Assembly (NCBI GenBank): GCA_027186245.1
Contig: CP114496.1
Coordinates: forward strand, 8,086,001-8,150,000
DNA length: 64,000 nt
Source: Coriaria nepalensis
Lineage: Eukaryota; Streptophyta; Magnoliopsida; Cucurbitales; Coriariaceae
Reading direction: 5' to 3'
The first letter of the stretch is position 1; every line of letters starts with the position of its first letter. Positions 54,213 to 64,000 of the stretch are shown here, piece by piece. The position numbers and the translations under genes were made by a program. The notes under the pieces are model-generated. The model saw only the letters and a list, made by a program, of their open reading frames with translations. It ran no database searches and was not told the origin of the DNA.

Positions 54213-56003
54213 TATATATGAAAAAATAAAAAATAAAAAATAAAAAATTCATAATTCTGAGTCGGAGTAAATCGATTCCCTTAGTCAAACTTTCATTTCT
54301 AAGATTGTATTCTAAATGGATGGCATTTAAGAAAAATAAAAATAAAAATTTTATTTTAATTGTAATGTAATAACGTGATATGCTTAATCGAAGAAAAATA
54401 ATAAATAGATTAAATTTAAATAAAATTTAAATAAAATAAAAATAATGTAATAATTATTTATATTACTAACTTATTAATTAGATAATTAATATATATATTT
54501 CATCTTATTTTATTTAAATTATATAACAATTAGATAATGATAATAATAATATACGAACTAAACTTAAATATGATGTTGTAGTTGATAGATTTAATTTGTG
54601 ATCTTCTTACAGGTTGATAGTTGCAGGGACTTCCCCTGCATCGGAGATTCTTCTTGCTTTTCCCCCAACACAGATTGATCATCTAGCAGTCGTTAAGGCA
54701 GCGATGGTTGTTGGAAAACGAAAGAAAAAGTCTTGTGTGCCACTTGCAGTAAACCCAAGTGAGCAGCTTGAATAAAATTTAAAAATAATAAAGAGATTAA
54801 TTTAAATAAAATAAAATTATTGATAAATTGGTGAGTAGGTGGGGTAGCAAATTAGCAACTATTTCCGACCCTCGTGAAGAACAACATCAAAAGTGCCGAC
54901 GAAATCTAACGGTCCATATATTTCTCGACAAAAAAAGTAGGGGAAAATCATGGTGTCTAGAAATACGATGATGGTCTCATATCAGATCTCAGCGTCTACT
55001 CTTCCTCGCACTGACACAAAGAATACTTTTTTTCCCCCTCTGTAAGCACAAAAGCAATGGAATAACACAAGCTGGCTCGCGGCTACATTTTCTCGAGAAA
55101 ATGATGGAAAAGAAACCCAGCTTTCTGATTATCTGATTCAGCTTAATTTGGTATAGTAATCGCCTCTACGTTTTCGTAATTTCTTGCTTCATTTTCTATT
55201 GCCCCGACATAGGTTTTTTTCGTTTTCTTGTTAGATTCATCATACTTCGTTTGCTTAATTTGGATGAGAGTTCATGGGTGTTTTTAATTTTTTTTTTCTT
55301 TTGGGCTGTAAATGATTAAGCTTTGGATTTCTTTTACTTGCTGAGTATATGGATGAATTTCGGTGATGGGTTTGAGTTTAAGATTGATATGGGAAGGGGA
55401 CACAAAATATTCTGAATTTGATTCATGATTTAGTGATTTAGGGGCTTTTTGCATGCAATCTCACTTGGCATATGATTCTCTGATGTACTCTCTCACAAGA
55501 ATTAAATGATTTATTTGGGTCGAGGTTTCGAAATTGGAGTTTTTTTGTAGATTGGAGTTTGTGCAAACTGTATTTGGTGCATTTGGGATGAACTATAGTG
55601 TTTATAGATCCAACTGGATTTTTAGACCCAAATTAGAGCCCCCCCCTTTTAATGAGTTGAAATTTTTTATTGTTTATACATCAGAATTTGAAATTTCTGT
55701 GTTATGATGTCAGTCATTTCATGAATTTGGTAGTTTTGTTGAGCTGTAAAAGTCTCTCCTTGCTTACTAGAATATGATCCTTTTTGTTTTGTTTTCAGTC
55801 ATGAATTTTTGCTCTTTCATTAACACATACTTTCTAGTTTCTATTCTAAAAAAGTGCTGTGTGTCATATCAGAACAAAGCTCGTTAAATCTTCATATCTT
55901 TCCGGTGAAGGAAGGGTCATTCCCGCGCAATGTATCATCATGTTGGACAGGCATAACTTGTCATAAAAAAAAACTCAGAAAATATAATGAACATTTGATT
56001 GAT
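53059..56003. other. Divergent spacer between VAS1 and RING-H2 gene
   Basis: The left end is the VAS1 5' flank (with CT repeats at 53444-53462). Positions 54010-54570 are very AT-rich with a (TA)n run at 54184-54206. A short open frame lies at 54613-54775 (see separate entry). The 5' UTR and a leader intron of the RING gene occupy about 55000-56003. Confidence 0.5.
54613..54775 (+). other. Isolated open segment, possible exon or fragment
   Basis: Directly after a clean acceptor (cttcttacag), a frame reads LIVAGTSPASEILLAFPPTQ, then VVKAAMVVGKRKKKSCVPLA, and stops at 54773-54775. The bounded acceptor, non-repetitive composition and balanced codons stand out in AT-rich spacer. I do not recognise the family. 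No upstream exon is evident, so it may be a relic or a transposon-captured piece. Confidence 0.3.
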
Positions 56004-57997
56004 ATGGAGCGGATAGAAACTAGCCAAAACCAGAACGAGCATTTGATTGATATCATCCCAGATGAAAATAGTAGATTACCAAGTAACCCACAAGATCCTA
56101 TATATCATACTTCTTCAACCTCTTCAAACCGATCAAACTCTAGGAATAACCCTTCATTTATTACCAGACAGAATGATAGAAACCCGTTAAATTCCGGGCT
56201 ATGGATATCTCTCGAACTTGTAACCACTGTGATTCAGATAATATCATCTGTTATCGTATTGTCCATCTCAAAAAACGAAAAGCCCGAAGCCCCTTTGTTT
56301 TTGTGGGTTATGGGCTATGCATCAGGCTGTGTAGCAACTCTCCCTGTTCTTTATTGGCGTTATCGTAAATTTTATTGGGATAATAATGACCAAGAGATCT
56401 CTCAATCACAGCAAGGATTGGTTATCGGTGATTCTCCTGAATCCACATCTTATACTGCTATCTCTGTTAGTCAATCACCGGACGAGCAGATTAGTCAAAG
56501 TACTGATCATCTATCTTTCAGTAATGCACAAGTTCGAATAAATTTATATGAGAGGTATGTTATTTTAAAATTTCTAATGTTAAAGTGAATATTAACTGTT
56601 GGTAAGACATGAAATTTGAATCAAATTATGAGGTCTAACCAAATAAGTTTTGCTTTTTAAGTTTGTATTATGCTTTAATCCACTGTCTTTCGGCTTGGTG
56701 TAAAAATTTCATTATTCGAGTTTTTCAAAATTCTTGTTTATCAAAAGAATCAAATTTTGCGAAATGCTTCTAGGATTGTCTTCTTTTCAGAGTAGAAGAA
56801 AAAGTTAGACGTCAAATGTCAATGTAGAAATTAAGAAGCAAAAGAAAATGCATAAGTGAACTAATTATTTATTATTATTTTTCCGGTTACTTTCTTTTTC
56901 CTTGTATGTCACATCATGACAGTCACATAATGCATCCTTTGCTCCTTTTTAAATATTTTTCACAGACTTAACATCTTAATGGACCATTTCAAGATGACCT
57001 TAGACGGATTCTTCGCTGTGTGGTTTGTCGTGGGCAATGTATGGGTATTCGGAGGTCACTCATCTCCTTCCGAAGCTCCTAATCTATACAGGTATTCTAC
57101 CCTTGAACCGTGTCCCAATAAAACAAAAAATCGAAAAGAGAGACAAGAAAAAACCTCTATATTACCTAAATGCATATTACTTATCTCATCACTTGCTTGT
57201 CCTTGCAGGCTTTCATTAGTCTTCCTTACCTTTAGCTGTATTGGATATGCCATGCCGTTCATAATGTGCGCCACAATCTGTTGCTGCATGCCTTGCATTG
57301 TTTCTATCCTCGGATTCCATGAAGATCGTTCCCACACTATTGGAGCCTCTTCTGATGCGATTAATTCTCTACCAACCTACAAATTTAAGTTGAATAAAAA
57401 TGGAAATGATAATGAGACTGTTGGAGGATCATATGAAGGTGGGTCTGGTGGGGTCCTGGCTCCTGGGACAGAGAATGAGCGTGTGGTGTCTGGAGAAGAT
57501 GCGGTAAGTTTGATAGTAGATTTTTGCATGTCTAGATCTTATAGTATTTAAACTTTTTAAATTGCTACTAAAATTCCCCGTCTCAGAAATTTACAATTAG
57601 AATTATAATTTGCTACTTGGTTCGGCAGTTCAAAGCTAGTGTTTCGGTGAAAATGAGTTTTATCATATGGTTACTTGCATTTTCTCCCATTTGACACGGA
57701 CATTGTTGTATTATATAATGAACTTGTATCATGGTAATGATCCAAATTATTATTATTATCTGTCTTTCAAATTGATATGTTTCCTTTTTTCTTCCCCTTG
57801 AGTTGCAGGTATGTTGTATTTGCTTAGCACAATATGCAGAGAACAACGAGCTAAGAGAATTGCCGTGTTCGCACATCTTTCATGTGGAGTGTGTCGATAA
57901 ATGGTTAGAAATCAATGCTTCTTGTCCCCTTTGCAAGTGTTATATATGTGATAATAGTAGCCCCTCATTATTAGCCAGAGACTCGAGCCACTCCTAG
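56004..57997 (+). CDS. Membrane-bound RING-H2 E3 ubiquitin ligase
   Basis: Exons 56004-56554, 56966-57091, 57209-57503 and 57809-57997, with phases agreeing, for 386 residues. A Ser/Asn-rich N-terminus (TSSTSSNRSNSRNNPSFITR) precedes hydrophobic segments. These are SGLWISLELVTTVIQIISSV, PLFLWVMGYASGCVATLPVL, FFAVWFVVGNVWVFGG, and AMPFIMCATICCCMPCIVSI. The C-terminal RING-H2 finger reads CCICLAQYAENNELRELPCS then HIFHVECVDKWLEINASCPL, a C3H2C3 pattern, ending about 20 residues later. This layout (several membrane passes then a C-terminal RING-H2) matches the At1g80400-like group. Substrate unknown. An upstream in-frame ATG (55854) is possible. I prefer 56004 because the sequence between is leader-like. 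Confidence 0.88.
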
Positions 57998-58480
57998 ATT
58001 GTGAAATTGATGATGGCTTGTAATTTTGATTCGGGTCCGGAATTTATCTATCTTGAAGAACCAGGATTTTCTCAGAAACTTTGGTTTCTGATAGAAAATG
58101 CTCATTCTCTGTAGCATTGATTTGGGAATGTACAGTTCAGCTTGTAAATTCAGTTGTATAATGTAAATTGTATGAAGAAAGGGTGTCTCAAAAGCCCCCC
58201 TTCCCTTTGGAAAATTATAGGGGTAAAAGTATGAGCTAATGACTAAATAATAAACAGTGATAAATTTCTACCATTTATGTAATTTATAAACAGAAAAATG
58301 CAAAATGCAAAAACTAAGACCAAAAAAAAAAAAAATTCGTATTATTGGATTTCAATCTGCAATAATTTGCTATGATTAGTAACAAGATCATTTCATTCCT
58401 ATAGTAAAATATAGGGTGAAGAAAAGAAAGCAATTTCAAAAACTTATAGCACCCAGTAACAATGAAGCAATAGAGGAATG
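57998..58480. other. Convergent 3' flanks of RING-H2 and glycosyltransferase genes
   Basis: No additional gene seen. Confidence 0.4.
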
Positions 58481-61191
58481 TCATTTTGTTCTCATGCACT
58501 TCACAATAACCTCTACAAATTTCTTGTACATGTGCTTCTTCAAGTACATTCTCTCTACCTTCTTTCTTCCATCTTTTCCCATTTGCGCCCGTGCCAGAGG
58601 GGTTTCGAGCAAAAACCGAAGATTTTGGGCAAGAGCACGAGTGCCTGGATGCCCTAGTGGATGGAGCAAACCAGTAACGTTGTGCTCTACAATCTCTTTT
58701 GTACCTCCAGCATCTGTTCCAAGCACCTTTTTCAACAATTGAAGTGAATGAAATTAATACATAATCAGTATGATTAGAAGAAAGGCATGTTTTTACATTG
58801 ATAGATAATATCACTGATAAAAATGCCATCTAAGCAAAGAAGAAAAAAACCCTCAACAAATCAGAATAACAGGTTTAAGTTGGTTTTCGTACCGGAAGAC
58901 CAAATGCCATTGCTTCGACTGTAACTCGCCCAAATGTCTCTCCTAGTCCCTGTAAATATTAAAAGATTAGCCCACCATGCTTTATGATTGTCATGAGAAA
59001 CAAATCCAGAAATGATTATGTATGAAGAATGCATCAAAATATGAAATTGCCTCAGCAGAAATCATCAGCAAAAGGCCATCTACTTTGCAGCTGCAATTTT
59101 AGTTTTTTATTTTTTTTATTTTTCCCGACTCTGTTATACTCTTTTCTCTGAACCAGATAAATCAGATATCAAAGAAAAAGATTCTATGATGACATTTCTA
59201 CTTTCAAATGAATTTCTAAAATTTTCAAAGATGGATCACCTGAGAGTTGATAATGTAAACGTCTGCTGCAGAGTAGAGTGAAGCAACACGAGTAGTTGCT
59301 GGGGTCCACAGCACTGACTTAGACAAGTTTGAATTCTGGGATAAGAAACTTAGAAGCCCTTTGACATAAGTGTCCTTGTTGCTCTTAGATCCAACAGAAC
59401 CTATTAGTATCTTGAAAGATTTCACACTTTCTCCACCATTATATAGCAGTTTTCTTGCTCCATTTACGGCATCAAGGCTTAAAACTTTTGAGTCATTAAA
59501 CTTCTGAAGTAAATTTCTTAAATGATACTTTTTCGCCAAATTGGACTGGACTTGACCTTTATCCAATGGATCTCTAATCTTGGAAGAATCATCTTTCAAT
59601 GGCTCTTGACCAATCAACATGTTTGCAGATTCAAGAAGCAAGAGCTGACCCTTTCCAGGGTTTATACTGCTTAAAGACATTACAAGCATATCATTTTTGG
59701 TCAGTCCCATCTCCATACGAACTGAATCCCGTAACAACTTCCTTCTTTCCAACATTTTTTCAGTGCTGAACAGCTCAGTATTAAGAGAAGATTCAATGCC
59801 CGCTACAAAGGCAAGCTCATCATTAACAGAGAGTGGCACAACAGAAGGCTGAGATCTCAGTTTAATGTTTTCTTCTTCACACCAGTTTAGCCACTGCTTG
59901 GACTGTGTTTCTGATAAGAATACTAACATTTTTACTCTGTGAAGGACAGTCTTTGCCCGATCAAAATACTCTCGTCGGTTTTCCATGATCCACCAAGCAA
60001 CTTGACTTGCACCAGCTGGAAATCGAGCAATATAGCCATCTGAACAAAAATATTATCTATCAATGCTTATAATATATATATTTTTTATATAAAAATAAAA
60101 TAAAATTATGCTCATCTCAAAAGAAGCTAAAGTAATAAAAGTTATTCAAAACAATTAAAATGCTAGATTTTTCCCTTTATAATAACTGTTGGAAATTTAC
60201 CTATCCAAGATGAGCAGACTGCTGATCCAGCAATGATAAGATCCGACTTCATGGCTGTTTTAAAGCTGAGGTCTGCTTTGTCCTCGAGCACTTTGATTCT
60301 TCTCCTAGAAAGCTCTGGCATCAACCCACCTTTCTTGCTAAGTGCCACTGCAGAAACTGTGGCCCCACAGCTTAAAAGCTCTGTGGCCAACTCCATCATT
60401 GAAATAGGAGCTCCAGTCATAGAAACTTCATGGAATATCAACACAAATCTCCTAGACCAAACAAGACGTGCAAAATCCCCTTTCCTGTCACAAGTTCCAG
60501 ACCGCTTCTCTGGGCTCCATTCCAAAATCCGATCCTCTGTTAATCCAAATGGACCAACGAGAAATCCATAAGAAGAATTTGTCTTGGGAATCTCTGGTTC
60601 TTGCTCTCCTATTTCATGGCTTTCAACAGCCACCATAGGATTCCGCTTGCTACGCATTTTACCACGTAACTTACGTCCTGATCTCTTCCTTCTCTTCCTG
60701 GAACTTGCTTTCCGTTTTGGTGAAATACCCTCCCCTTTACTAGCCAAATCCACATCTATAGTTTTATTATCTTCCACCTTATTAGTTCTGTTTTCAACTG
60801 CCAAAGACTTTTCAATGGAGATCAAGTTTATCTTATCATTTTGGTCTGTGTATAAGTTCTCTTTACTTTGTTTATTAGGAAATCCTAAAAATCCATCCCT
60901 GTTTTCAGCATGAGCCCACCTGGACTGAACATAAAATCCAAGGTAAGTCCATAAGGTAATCAGCAACAACCAAAACAGCAATCGATTACTACGAAACCTT
61001 AGCAAACCACTTCGAGCTTCTCTTCGTGTAGTTCTGCTTGAACTCAGTCTCCTAAATGAAGGAGACCCCCTAGGAGAACCCCTTGGTGTTGATCTTCCAG
61101 ACAATGGAGACTTAAAACTGCCAGGTGACCTTAAAGGTGATGATCTAAGAACATTTCCTAGAAAATCTCCTCTATCATTGCCTTCCTCCAT
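58481..61191 (-). CDS. GT4-like glycosyltransferase, type II membrane protein
   Basis: Exons 60201-61191, 59240-60039, 58893-58949 and 58481-58726, phase-consistent, for 697 residues. Near residues 78-98, LLFWLLLITLWTYLGFYVQS is a single membrane anchor preceded by Ser/Pro/Arg-rich cytosolic sequence (SPLSGRSTPRGSPRGSPSFR), so a Golgi type II topology is likely. After a Lys/Arg-rich stem, the GT-B fold begins with FVLIFHEVSMTGAPISMMEL. The C-terminal Rossmann half contains MLVMSLSSINPGKGQLLLLE and AADVYIINSQ. The 57-bp third exon, GLGETFGRVTVEAMAFGLP, carries the EX7E donor-binding motif (E-TFGRVTV-E). VLGTDAGGTKEIVEHNVTGL follows. It matches the uncharacterised At1g52420/At3g15940 family (from memory). 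Acceptor and donor sugar unknown. I start at 61191 (MEEGNDRGDF), because the apparent earlier start is TTG, not ATG. Confidence 0.9.
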
Positions 61192-61539
61192 ATGTTTCAA
61201 CACTTCCAACTATTTCACATAACCAAAATTACCGACCACATTGGTTGAACGACATCAGCAATCACATGTATGGACTAAGTTCTCTAATAAAACTTGAGCC
61301 AGGTTTATTAAACAAAAATTCAAATTCCTTGCAAGCAAATTCCCTTGCAGCACTTCATACAATATATTCTACATACAGCAAGTAAATATGAAGTTTTAGC
61401 TTCTCTGTACTACAACAACAGATGAGTTACAAGTAGTAATTATGACATCGAACAGAATTAGTAAGGGAACAGATTAGTTCTGGATCCAGAAAGATAATGC
61501 AAGTTAGCACAAATAAAGGAAATAACCGAAGCAACCTTT

Positions 61540-61557
61540 CCCCCCCCCCCCCCCCCC
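61540..61557. repeat. Poly-C tract, 18 bp
   Basis: Eighteen uninterrupted C residues, rare in AT-rich plant DNA. It lies within a leader intron or upstream flank of the minus-strand glycosyltransferase gene. The length may be uncertain because homopolymers are error-prone. Confidence 0.9.
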
Positions 61558-62190
61558 TAATTGTGGTTTTAAAGACTAGTTGGAGATTCGAAGAATCCAT
61601 TCCATTGCATTGCATATTTAGAATTTAAAAAGGCCAATAATTGATTTAGCATACTTCGCTTACCAATTTGGTATATTTTCTTGAACCATAGTAATAGATA
61701 GCCTCACTAAAATTCTCTAACATTTCCATTCTAATTATGCCAAACTTTCCTCCTGTTTTTCTAAGCTTACTTTCTTACTTGCCAAACAAAAAGAAATTCC
61801 TGCGTCTTAGCTAAATACTTTTCAACAGTTCGAAAAAATCAATTCATCCTCCTCTTCTTCTTCTTCTTCAATTTAACCGATCAGAATTAAACACACTAAC
61901 TTCACCGACACAGTCAGCCAATCATTCATCAAGCTCTAAACTCAAATACATACACAAACAGAATCAAGATCGAGGAAAACTACTTCTCTTTCTCGCAGCG
62001 GAAATTAGTTAAGCAGAAAAAGAAAACCAAATGAGGTAACGAAGTGAGAAAATAGGGAGAGAAATTTACTCTGACCGATTACGAAACGTATAAGCTGAAG
62101 ATCTGAGCTTAGAGCGGTGGAAGGTTCCAGAAAGTAAAGCATTCAAGCTCAGTAACGGCAATGGGAGTGAGAAAGAGAGCGTTCTAAATT

Positions 62191-62194
<4 letters not shown>

Positions 62195-62231
<37 letters not shown>
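62195..62231. repeat. (GA)n microsatellite
   Basis: About 18 GA units near the inferred 5' end of the glycosyltransferase transcript. GA repeats in leaders are common in plants and can bind BPC/GAGA factors (inference). Confidence 0.9.
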
Positions 62232-62235
<4 letters not shown>

Positions 62236-62649
62236 TCTGAAAAGAAATTCAACTGTATGATTAGGCCGCATGAACCGGGTTTTTTCCTTTTCCTTTTTTT
62301 TTTTGGGGAAGAAGAGTCAAATTAATTATTGGATACAATATTTTAAAAACATGTATTAAGTATAGTATTATTAATTAGTAAATAATTCACTATCAAATTT
62401 GTTCTTTAATGCAGTTGCGGATTCTTTTTGTACATCTGTCAAGAACAAAATCTTTCTAATATTTAAAATTTGTGGAATTAAAAAAAAAAAAAAAAAACTA
62501 TAATATAAAATTTTAATTTCAAAGGAGTGAGTTAAAATAAGGTTGTGTTAGATTAGCCATAAATACACTTCTTAGTTTAATTAATTGTAATCAATTTCTC
62601 TAACCTCTAGGGATAATAGTAGGAGACCAAACGAAAATCAAAATTTAGG

Positions 62650-62970
62650 TAAAAGGATCTCTTTGGACAGTTTTCAAAAACTAGTAAAGCTAATCTTACC
62701 CTTTTGTCTTGCACCCGAATTAGCCGGATAATCAGCTGCCGCATTTGTTTCGCGATGAACATAGAGAGAAACTGAGCCATTCGAATAACTTATTAGGCCA
62801 AACCAGAACTCTAAACTAATCACAAAACCAGAGGCAATCAATCATCTTCAAGTTAGACAATATACGAGAGGATAGTGTAGGTCGAATGGACCGCGAAATG
62901 TATCGTCAAAACGAGCATTGTTTCTTGCTTTCAAAATATGCCGACATGTTTAAGAGGGAAAATCTTCAAT
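62650..62970 (-). mobile_element. LINE-type retrotransposon remnant (RNase H-like C-terminal domain)
   Basis: On the minus strand, fragments read HILKARNNARFDDTFRGPF (about 62885-62945) and SLYVHRETNAAADYPANSG (about 62710-62780). They resemble the W(I)WKARNxxxF and H(V)xREGNxxADxLANxG blocks of the RNase H-like domain at the end of plant non-LTR retrotransposon polyproteins. The frame is broken between them and no poly-A tail or target duplication was resolved. It is old and degenerate. Confidence 0.5.
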
Positions 62971-63656
62971 GGTCTTTTAAGTTACCTATAACAACTCTCT
63001 CTAATCTATCTCAATAACGCACGCCTGATTAATCTGATATATAATATGATAATATAAAATCAACATATATAATTAAAATGAATTATCGAGACGTCCATCC
63101 AAGAATTTGTTTGACTATTTCAAGTCCTTTTAACAATCAATCGATACACACATGCATGAATGTAAGCAATTTAACATCTCAAGGGAAAAAGAAAACCAAT
63201 ATATATATATTTATAACCAAAACTTGGGAAAAAATTTATGGATGGAAACGAAGAAACATGTGTTGTCAATTACTAACTCAACTTGTCTTATTACCTATTT
63301 TGAGGGTTACGCTTTCATAAGGTCAAGAGTTACTGATGATACTTAAAGATGCAATATGGATGAAAAGGAAGGGATAATGATTAAGAAATTATTTTTACAA
63401 CCTAAATCAATATATATCGTAGAGTGGTAACAGGGGAAAAACATAAATTAAAAAAAAAGGAACAAAACTTGTAACGTTTGAAAACAGGAAAAAGGATGGA
63501 ACTGGGTAAAATCATGACTACAAACCTTTTTCTACATTCAGAATGGGCACATGAATGAATGAAACTTTGTATGGAGCGTAAAAGGGGCTTGAAGAATACG
63601 AGAAAAACAACTAATAGTGCAGCTAATAAGACCTTATAAGCTATATATATATATAT

Positions 63657-63771
63657 CTAAATGTTATATTGTGCGCCAAAGTAAAATCCAGTTTCACTAT
63701 GAAAAGCCACACCAACTGGAAACATCAGCAAACCGGTCCCTGTAATCATCCTTCTGCCTCCTGCATTAAAC
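63657..63771 (-). CDS. Last exon of an unidentified gene extending past the right edge
   Basis: After a consensus acceptor (gtcag), an exon of 115 bp reads FNAGGRRMITGTGLLMFPVG then VAFHSETGFYFGAQYNI and a TAG. The hydrophobic and aromatic alternation could be membrane or beta-strand. The frame starts with one base completing a codon. I do not recognise the family with confidence. Positions 63772-64000 would be intron; no second exon was identified in them. Confidence 0.45.
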
Positions 63772-64000
63772 CTGACATATATTTATGAAAAAATGATTTG
63801 GGCAGTTTTAACATTTGAAAAACTATCTCATGAAAGCAATTACACATGATAATAAGATTTAATGAACTCGTGAGAATTCCAAGTAAGGGTTGTAGTAGAT
63901 AGACAGTTACATAGATACACGAGCAAAACTGAATGTTTCATTCTGAATGCCAACAATGAATAGAAAAATAACTTTTAACCTCAAAAACTACATCTTCTTT

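Larger units (their letters stand above)
61192..62640. other. Promoter and leader of glycosyltransferase gene, AT-rich beyond
   Basis: Includes poly-C (61540-61557) and (GA)n (62195-62231) tracts, the latter near the likely transcription start. No ORF is supported. Confidence 0.5.

Noticed and set aside
61192..61209. Start of the glycosyltransferase at 61209
   Set aside because: The codon there is TTG; the first true ATG in frame is at 61191.

Overview
The window is nuclear DNA from a flowering plant, very probably a core eudicot. Genes are split by short AT-rich GT-AG introns. They include plant-only families (NPH3, plastid ATP/ADP translocator, caffeoylshikimate esterase, DUF642, PDR transporter) and are separated by AT-rich DNA with TA/GA microsatellites. 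I rebuilt the gene models by hand from splice sites and family conservation. Where exons are listed, their phases close.

Left part (1-8.9 kb): a PWP2 gene enters from the left edge on the minus strand. It is followed by two adjacent plus-strand CXC-domain genes, a small one-CXC gene (1995-3468) and a 16-exon TSO1-like gene (3985-8874). In the second gene an exon cassette has been amplified in tandem. This is the most unusual locus in the window.

9-24 kb, mostly minus strand: an acyl-protein thioesterase pseudogene, COX5b with a detached last exon, the (6-4) photolyase UVR3, and a DUF642 wall protein with a fold-back element in intron 1. The plus-strand histone H2A.Z gene follows.

24-43 kb: an ASI1-like BAH/RRM gene (minus), caffeoylshikimate esterase (plus), a long AT-rich repeat-bearing gap, the plastid ATP/ADP translocator (plus), an NPH3 protein without a BTB domain (plus), and a coiled-coil protein with an HNH-like N-terminus (minus).

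43-64 kb: a wrecked PDR/ABCG transporter (plus), a small secreted EGF-like protein (minus), katanin p60 (minus), VAS1-type aminotransferase (minus), a membrane RING-H2 E3 ligase (plus), a Golgi-type GT4-like glycosyltransferase (minus), a LINE remnant, and the last exon of an unidentified minus-strand gene at the right edge.

The genes do not form a pathway. Together they are a conserved eudicot block. From memory of Arabidopsis locus numbers, their homologs fall into two alternating sets: At1g15/At1g80 (PWP2, DUF642, NTT, KTN1, VAS1, RING) and At1g52/At3g15 (thioesterase, COX5b, UVR3, H2A.Z, CSE, NPH3, glycosyltransferase). This suggests an ancestral gene order that later duplications and losses split in Arabidopsis.
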